Source: Phycisphaerae bacterium
GTDB lineage: Bacteria; Chloroflexota; Anaerolineae; 4572-78; J111
Assembly: GCA_028285035.1 (NCBI GenBank)
Contig: JANQQF010000123.1
Location: 1-64,000, forward strand
DNA: 64,000 nucleotides
Direction of reading: 5' to 3'
Part shown: positions 58,744-64,000 of the stretch, one piece after another
Numbering within the stretch: the stretch's first letter is position 1
How the letters are laid out: every line of letters begins with the position of its first letter
The notes under the pieces: model-generated
The model's database searches: none
Told to the model about the DNA's origin: nothing
The model's input: the letters and a program-made list of their open reading frames with translations, nothing else
Program-made: the position numbers and the translations under genes

Positions 58744-61700
58744 TCACTGCTTAATAGCGACAGGCAGGTATACAGATGTATTACCAGTATTGGATGAGCT
58801 AAACAGAACGTTCATAACCAAATAACCACCATTCGGGATCTCCTCTTCATTAATCCCACCAAGTTTCTCACCATCCAACTGTGGCAATAATTCAGGTTCG
58901 GTGGTGTCAGATACCATCACATAGTAGGTTGTGCCCGGGGACAATTCAACTCGTAATTGACCCAGCTCCTCTTCAGAGGCTTCGTCACTCTCAATATCAA
59001 AGAAGTCATCTTCTTCATAGAAGTCAAAGAAGTCATCTTCATCGAAGAACTCATCATCATCAAAGAAGTCATCTTCAAAGAAGTCATCGAAGAATTCATC
59101 ATCATCAAAGAAATCTAGGAACTCTGCATCATCAAAGAAGTCCTCGTCATCAAACTCTGAGCCATCATCTTCACTGTCATCATCACATTCAATTTCAGAG
59201 AGGCTATTAAGTTCAGACCCTTCAAAAATGGTTAATGAGGTATCATACTGGCTTCCGGTCGTATCAATGGTCAAGGTCCCCGTTGTGGGTGGGGTAAATT
59301 TATACCAAACACTAGCGGAACCCGCACCACCTTCACAACCAGTTGGGTCAGTATTGTCCTGTGAAGCATTTGATGTATTTACAGCAACAGTTGTAAATAC
59401 ATTAGTAGGGCTGATCAGATTCCCTGTCGCACTACGGGCAAAGAAATCATCAGTATTGAGCCAGTCATTAAAGTCATCCGCATCCCCAAAGCCATCATTA
59501 TTGGCTGGTTTGGTGAAGCCAGCTGTTACCGTTTCATCTTTGTTGATAACCAAACTAACAGGGTTATTCGCTGCTTGCACATTCCCCGTCCAACGCCCAA
59601 AGACATAATCCTCAAATGTATTGAAGTCAAAGCCAGGTTCAGCCGTAAGGGTGACAGATGTGCCTGCTTTATAACGAGTGCCATCTGAACAGGTAGGTGC
59701 TGGAGAGACATTGACAGTGCCACCATCGGTTGGGCTAACCTCCGTCGTGAGCGTATAGCAGACCTCACCTTGGGTAAAGTTGGCGTCAACTGATTGGTCA
59801 CTATTCATGGTTATATCTAAGGATTTTGAGGTATCAATGCCATCCCAATTTTGGAAAACGGCCCCATCAGTTCCAGCAGGGGTCAGGGTTACTGACGTGC
59901 CTTCGGTGTATTGGGTCCCATTGTTACAGTTGGGGGGTGGACTTTGGGATATCTGACCTGAGTCAGCTGGGCTCACATTGATGGTCAAGGTGTAACAGGT
60001 GGGTGACCCACCACCGCTGGTGTCTACCTCAGATTTGTAAATACCACGACCGTACGTTGAAACATAGAGCGTACTTTTCCCGCTTACGGTCTGCCAGGTC
60101 ATGTCTGTCACCCGCACATTAGCCGGGGCATCACTGCTGGAAGACCAAGAGGTTCCACCGTTCTCACTGGTATAGATCCCCATCTCAGTGGCCACATACA
60201 GCCAGTTAGCATTGCCAGGGTAGACCAGAACATCGAACAATGGAATACTTGGCAATCCTGAGGAAATATCCGTCCAGTTTGTCCCACCATTGGTTGTTTT
60301 CCAGAGATTACTACTACTGAAACCACCAAAGGTCACATAGACAGTATCACCTGAGGTATCGTTAGGATCAATCGTGATCCGGGTGTTGAAGCGACTAGGC
60401 AATGTTCCACCATCAACTTGATTCCAGGTTGGCGTGTCAGCTGTACCATTAGTTGTCTTGTAAATACTTCCATTGTTATGACCAACCCAGATCAAATCAG
60501 AGTTTCCGGTTGCCACATCAATCGAGCTAATATTGCTGCCAATGCTCTCTTTGATGGGGAACCACTGTGGCCCTTGGGCCGTATTGCCGACCAATCGCAC
60601 GGGCTCTTTCGCATTGTTCGAACGCCATAAGCGATCACCACCGGCAATAAGTCGATTGCTTGCATTCGGATCTAACATAAAGGGGGCAATGAAGTTTGCT
60701 TTTTCATCAACGGCGTCTTGTAATGGATTGGCCGCACCACCAAACTTCTGCCAAGCTCCATTGACCACACGCCAAACGACAGGCGCATGAATCGATTCCA
60801 TCCTCGATTTCCCACCATTGGAGGTTCGTCGAATCTGCAAATAAATATATTCCCCGTAGAGATAATTTGGATCTGTTTGGTCAGCCGCGGCATAACCACC
60901 ATCACCAAAGCCAATCCATTGCCACTTTTGCGGGTTCCCCACAAAAAGGTTATCACCGGAGTCTTGGGTTCCCCCGAGGACGACACCGTTTTGGTTCACG
61001 GCCAAACCGTAATAACGGGTCACACCCAGATTGTTAATCATACTTTCCCAACCAGAGAATTGGGCCGCAGATGAAATGTCCTGCGTACGCCAAATGCCGC
61101 TATCGCTGCCCAAATAAACCAAGGAGCTATTCCCGGGAGGTGAGGTTGCAACTCTCTGGTCAGCGTAGGGTGATTTGTTCGGGGCATATTTAGTAATCTT
61201 GGTCAGGTTTGTCCCACCATTAGTACTGCGCCACACTTCAAATCCGCCGACCACGACATTATTGGAATTGTTGGGGTCAACCCAAATAGAGGTGTGGATA
61301 TACCCTTGGTTGCCTAGATATCCTGTTCCAGTATTGACTTGGCTAAAGCTTTGCCCACCATCAGTACTTTTCCACAGCTCCCCTTTATTGACATTCAAAT
61401 TCGCATAAACGGTTGTGTTGGGCGCTGCATCAGTAGAGTAGGCCATCTCAATCCGGCCACCACCAGGCCAGCCCGTAGCAGCATTCCAGGTTACACCATT
61501 GTCAGTACTGTACCACGATTTTCCATCCATCGTGGCTGCGATTGCCTGTGTGGGATCCGTTGGGTGGATATGTACATCAGCAATCCAGCTACCATCTGTC
61601 AAAACTTTAGTCCAGGTCACGCCGCCATCTGTACTACGAGAGATGTGTCTGGGGGTACCCGTACTCGCGTGAGCCACCAACATGTAACTTGCATCGGAGG

Positions 61701-62430
61701 CCATGGCCATCTCATTCACCGAATTCCAAGAAGCGTCCGAGGTTGGGCTGGTGCTAGCCAACGGTGCCCAGGTGTCCCCCCCATCGGTACTTTTTAGGAT
61801 ACCTGAACCTGGTACCGCTTTATCGCCACTGATATAACCATTCAGTTGATCCCCCGTTCCCGCATACATATTTTCCGGGGAATTGGGGTCAATCATCATT
61901 GAGGTGACAGCCATATACGGCAAAAAATCGTTAATCGGTGCCCAAGCTTTCCCGCCTGAGTCACTCTTCCACAGACCACCTCCAGCAGAGCTAGCCCACA
62001 TCTTCTCATTACCACTCTGGCCAAATTGTGGGTGGAAGATGATATCGGTGATGGCCCCACCTACGTTACCAGGACCAATCCACTGCCAATTATCCTTACT
62101 GATCCCTGCATCTGAAGGCGTAATCCCTCCCTCAGCGGCCTTTAACGCCGCAATTTGTCCTTGGGCCTGAAACCAGGCATCGACCGGAATTTCACCGTCA
62201 TCATTCGCTAAAACCTGTTGCCAATGTTGGTTGGCCCCAAGCAAGGTAGCCGCTTTTGTATGAGCACCCGGTCCATAATTCTCCTCCCCGATAATCTCAT
62301 CAGGAAAAGCAATGGCAATATCAGAAAAATCATCTTGTGGCGTAGGGTGCCATTGAGTCCAAACAGCCCATGTTCCAACGATTGCCACAATAGCAATCAA
62401 AAAGATTGTCAGACTTCGTTTGTAGTTCAT
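58744..62430 (-). CDS. Large secreted beta-propeller protein with InlB-like repeats and acidic-insert PPC domain
   Basis: A 1228-residue extracellular protein with an N-terminal signal/anchor (SLTIFLIAIVAIVGTWAV). Residues about 110-800 contain VPS10/BNR-like propeller repeats (GGxTW, STDGG and NNGVTW words recurring). Two InlB-B-type repeats (CYTLTINVSPADSGQIS and CYTLTTEVSPTDGGTVN) are at about 813-965. A PPC/DVUA0089-type beta-sandwich (SVWYKFTPPTTGTLTIDTTGS) follows and is interrupted at about 1080-1152 by a long Asp/Glu/Phe repeat. The protein ends VYLPVAIKQ, like the YLP-type tails I recall from Chloroflexota secreted proteins. Enzymatic function is not apparent; a binding or adhesion role is probable. 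GGAAGGAAG precedes the ATG. Confidence 0.88.
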   Translation of the reverse strand: MNYKRSLTIFLIAIVAIVGTWAVWTQWHPTPQDDFSDIAIAFPDEIIGEENYGPGAHTKAATLLGANQHWQQVLANDDGEIPVDAWFQAQGQIAALKAAEGGITPSDAGISKDNWQWIGPGNVGGAITDIIFHPQFGQSGNEKMWASSAGGGLWKSDSGGKAWAPINDFLPYMAVTSMMIDPNSPENMYAGTGDQLNGYISGDKAVPGSGILKSTDGGDTWAPLASTSPTSDASWNSVNEMAMASDASYMLVAHASTGTPRHISRSTDGGVTWTKVLTDGSWIADVHIHPTDPTQAIAATMDGKSWYSTDNGVTWNAATGWPGGGRIEMAYSTDAAPNTTVYANLNVNKGELWKSTDGGQSFSQVNTGTGYLGNQGYIHTSIWVDPNNSNNVVVGGFEVWRSTNGGTNLTKITKYAPNKSPYADQRVATSPPGNSSLVYLGSDSGIWRTQDISSAAQFSGWESMINNLGVTRYYGLAVNQNGVVLGGTQDSGDNLFVGNPQKWQWIGFGDGGYAAADQTDPNYLYGEYIYLQIRRTSNGGKSRMESIHAPVVWRVVNGAWQKFGGAANPLQDAVDEKANFIAPFMLDPNASNRLIAGGDRLWRSNNAKEPVRLVGNTAQGPQWFPIKESIGSNISSIDVATGNSDLIWVGHNNGSIYKTTNGTADTPTWNQVDGGTLPSRFNTRITIDPNDTSGDTVYVTFGGFSSSNLWKTTNGGTNWTDISSGLPSIPLFDVLVYPGNANWLYVATEMGIYTSENGGTSWSSSSDAPANVRVTDMTWQTVSGKSTLYVSTYGRGIYKSEVDTSGGGSPTCYTLTINVSPADSGQISQSPPPNCNNGTQYTEGTSVTLTPAGTDGAVFQNWDGIDTSKSLDITMNSDQSVDANFTQGEVCYTLTTEVSPTDGGTVNVSPAPTCSDGTRYKAGTSVTLTAEPGFDFNTFEDYVFGRWTGNVQAANNPVSLVINKDETVTAGFTKPANNDGFGDADDFNDWLNTDDFFARSATGNLISPTNVFTTVAVNTSNASQDNTDPTGCEGGAGSASVWYKFTPPTTGTLTIDTTGSQYDTSLTIFEGSELNSLSEIECDDDSEDDGSEFDDEDFFDDAEFLDFFDDDEFFDDFFEDDFFDDDEFFDEDDFFDFYEEDDFFDIESDEASEEELGQLRVELSPGTTYYVMVSDTTEPELLPQLDGEKLGGINEEEIPNGGYLVMNVLFSSSNTGNTSVYLPVAIKQ
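58980..59190 (-). repeat. Coding Asp/Glu/Phe tandem repeat (DDFFDDDEFF units)
   Basis: About 70 residues made almost entirely of Asp, Glu and Phe, with FFDD spaced every 4-9 residues, encoded by near-identical TCATCAAAGAAGTCATC words. It lies inside a beta-sandwich domain between ECDDDSEDD and the strand RVELSPGTTYYVMVSD. Replication slippage probably enlarged it. Confidence 0.85.
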
Positions 62431-62554
62431 GAAATCTTCCTTCCGTAATTAATAAAAGTCTTTTGAATTTACATCAGTTGTAATATGTCACTGACTGGTT
62501 AGACCATAAGCACCTCCCGTTCACCCAATTTTGCCCAACAGCTCTCAAAAGTGT

Positions 62555-63841
62555 CTACTTCAGTGGCGTTAGACCGACCTCACTAACCTGCTGAATGGTA
62601 AGTATGGCGTCCTCAATGTTGGTATGCTCCATATAAGCGCGTTCAAATTCAACCCCAGCAGTTCGTTCGATGGACACCCAGTTTTCCAAGCGAGGTAACA
62701 AGCGAATGTGTGGCACCGCATCTAACCAAACCTGAGCATTGGCTGGGGCTTGGTTGGGATCAAGAAAAACGGGGCTTTCGGCTAGATGCTTGAGAGAGGG
62801 CACGGTTCGCCCCAACTTAGCAGCTAGCGTCTGCCCCTCTTCGCTCATCGCGAATTCGATAAAACGCCAGGCATTGTCCTTCACCTGTGATTTGGCTGAC
62901 AGGCAGTAGCCATCGCTGTGCAAGATACTGGCCACATGCTCCCCTTTTGGCAGCGGGGCCACATCCCAATTGAACTCAGCCATCTCTCGCATCGTCGGCA
63001 CAATCCGACGGCTGTTGACATACATCGCAATGTTTCCATCGTAGAAGCGAAAATGTTGAGCTTGCATAATCTCTGCTGTAGAATTGGGGACAACGTGGTC
63101 AATTTGGGCTAGGTTTAGGACAAACTGCATCGAGGCTTTGGCTTCTGGTGTATCAAGCATCAGGCGGGTCGGTGACGCCAAGTCATCAACCAGATCACCC
63201 CCCCCTTGCCAGATGAAGGGAGCCATTCGCACCAACGTTGGCTCCAAGCCCAAACCGTACTGATCTGGCTCACCATCGCTGTCGGTGTCAGGTTGGGTCA
63301 AAGCAATTGCCGTTTGCCGAAACTCTTCCCAGGTCCAATCAGACTCGGGATAAGGCATCCCAGCAGCGTCAAAGATGTCTTTGTTGTAGTACACCACCTG
63401 GCTTGAGATATTCTGGGGAATACAGACCGGGGTATCGCTGCTATCGCGGAAGGCGTCCAGGGCCACGGCAAAAAAGTCATTTTCATCCATGGCCGGACTC
63501 GCGTCCATCAGCGGCCCCAACGGCTCCAACGCCCCACGATTGTGGAACTGGGCCAAACGCCGATAGTTGAGCAGAAATACATCGGGGGGGGCACCTGCCG
63601 CAAAATCGGCACTCAATCGAGTGAGGTAATCGGATTTGCTCGGCAAACCAATCAATTCAACTTGTACATCAGGGTTTTTGGCTTCAAAGGCATCGACCAC
63701 ACTTTGAAATACCGCCTGCTCTGGTGGATCACCAAAAACCATAAAGGTCACCGGCCCTTCAGCAGCCTGTGCGGTACAGCCTGCAGTGACGAAGAATACC
63801 CCGACCCAAATCAATATCGTTTTATAGATTGAATCCATCAT
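62555..63841 (-). CDS. Family-1 ABC sugar-binding lipoprotein
   Basis: A 428-residue SBP_bac_1 protein. The N-terminal signal ends in lipobox VTAGC (Cys about residue 22). FMVFGDPPEQAVFQSVVDAFEAKNPDVQVELI and AGAPPDVFLLNYRRLAQFHNRGAL are the standard start; DTDSDGEPDQYGLGL and AWRFIEFAMSEEGQTLAAKLGRTVPS follow. It probably feeds the permease pair at 56933-58676, which lies beyond the large surface protein. AGGAGATG precedes ATG. It has a SARP-like promoter upstream. Confidence 0.92.
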   Translation of the reverse strand: MMDSIYKTILIWVGVFFVTAGCTAQAAEGPVTFMVFGDPPEQAVFQSVVDAFEAKNPDVQVELIGLPSKSDYLTRLSADFAAGAPPDVFLLNYRRLAQFHNRGALEPLGPLMDASPAMDENDFFAVALDAFRDSSDTPVCIPQNISSQVVYYNKDIFDAAGMPYPESDWTWEEFRQTAIALTQPDTDSDGEPDQYGLGLEPTLVRMAPFIWQGGGDLVDDLASPTRLMLDTPEAKASMQFVLNLAQIDHVVPNSTAEIMQAQHFRFYDGNIAMYVNSRRIVPTMREMAEFNWDVAPLPKGEHVASILHSDGYCLSAKSQVKDNAWRFIEFAMSEEGQTLAAKLGRTVPSLKHLAESPVFLDPNQAPANAQVWLDAVPHIRLLPRLENWVSIERTAGVEFERAYMEHTNIEDAILTIQQVSEVGLTPLK

Positions 63842-63926
63842 CGATCACATCTCCTAAGATAATTTTTTAAAAACAGTTGAAGGGACAACGTTGGATGCCC
63901 TCAAGCATAGCAATTCTCGATTGCAA

Positions 63927-63981
63927 AATATAGACCTACCCCATACAAGGTGGGGGGAAAACCCATACAAAACCCATACAG
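63927..63981 (-). promoter_or_regulatory. SARP-like promoter: TTGTATGGG repeats at 11- and 22-bp steps before a TATATT box
   Basis: On the plus strand CCCATACAA is at 63940, CCCATACAA at 63962, and CCCATACAG at 63973; steps are 22 and 11 bases. On the minus strand these read TTGTATGGG toward the gene, and the nearest copy ends seven bases before TATATT (63932-63927). SARP activators are known to bind such repeats, with about eight bases to the -10. The start codon is 85 bases further on. Confidence 0.65.
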
Positions 63982-64000
63982 CAATCAATACAATTTTTGA

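Noticed and set aside
58881..59210. Plus-strand His/Arg/Ser-rich open frame opposite the Asp/Phe repeat
   Set aside because: It is the antisense reading of the repeat in the surface-protein gene; composition is purely repeat-driven.

Overview
The window looks like a chromosomal segment of a Chloroflexota bacterium (Anaerolineae/Caldilineae-like). This rests on content, not on any database search: solute-binding lipoproteins with valine/glutamate/lysine-repeat linkers after the lipobox, a giant SARP-AAA regulator fused to an oligopeptide-binding domain, a LysM-fused binding protein, a Pro-rich sortase, a secreted beta-propeller protein ending in YLPVAIKQ, and many composite intergenic inverted repeats. 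No rRNA, tRNA, CRISPR array, transposase or phage gene was seen.

1-11.4 kb (minus strand): one long catabolic operon. In transcription order it holds a beta-hydroxyacid dehydrogenase, a HAAT-type ABC importer (binding protein, two ATPases, two permeases), a DoxX-like membrane protein, a zinc alcohol dehydrogenase, a creatininase-fold hydrolase resembling IolN, an IolC-like PfkB kinase and a second, LysM-fused binding protein cut by the window edge. The enzymes point to inositol or a related cyclitol rather than branched-chain amino acids. 11.4-13.9 kb: dyad-rich control region, a ferredoxin-NADP reductase and an XRE-cupin regulator. 14-22.5 kb: a CocE/NonD hydrolase divergent from a dipeptide-type ABC importer with a fused double ATPase.

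22.5-33.9 kb (minus strand): an unusual histidine-utilization operon. HutU, HutH, HutI and HutF are present with a HutC-like GntR regulator, but a cytochrome P450, a VanA-type Rieske oxygenase and a LamG lipoprotein sit inside it, and an M20-family amidohydrolase occupies the place expected for HutG. My favoured inference is a pathway that first oxidatively demethylates a methylated histidine derivative and then feeds hut. 34-36.7 kb: a MazG-like pyrophosphohydrolase, an orphan betaine-type binding protein and small unknowns.

36.9-45.3 kb: small regulators with readable promoters (MerR with a 19-bp spacer, HxlR with a dyad), a DinB gene broken by an in-frame TAG, and a redox/dehalogenase group (haloalkane dehalogenase, quinone oxidoreductase, SRPBCC, SDR, DUF4345) with a shared 49-bp upstream element. 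45.3-52 kb: an HD-GYP/LuxR protein and the SARP-AAA-binding-protein fusion. 52-64 kb: sortase, dienelactone hydrolase, a second HxlR pair, a frameshifted GNAT gene, two sugar ABC permeases, a 1228-residue surface protein with a striking Asp/Phe-rich insert, and a sugar-binding lipoprotein whose promoter has SARP-like repeats (11- and 22-bp spacing).
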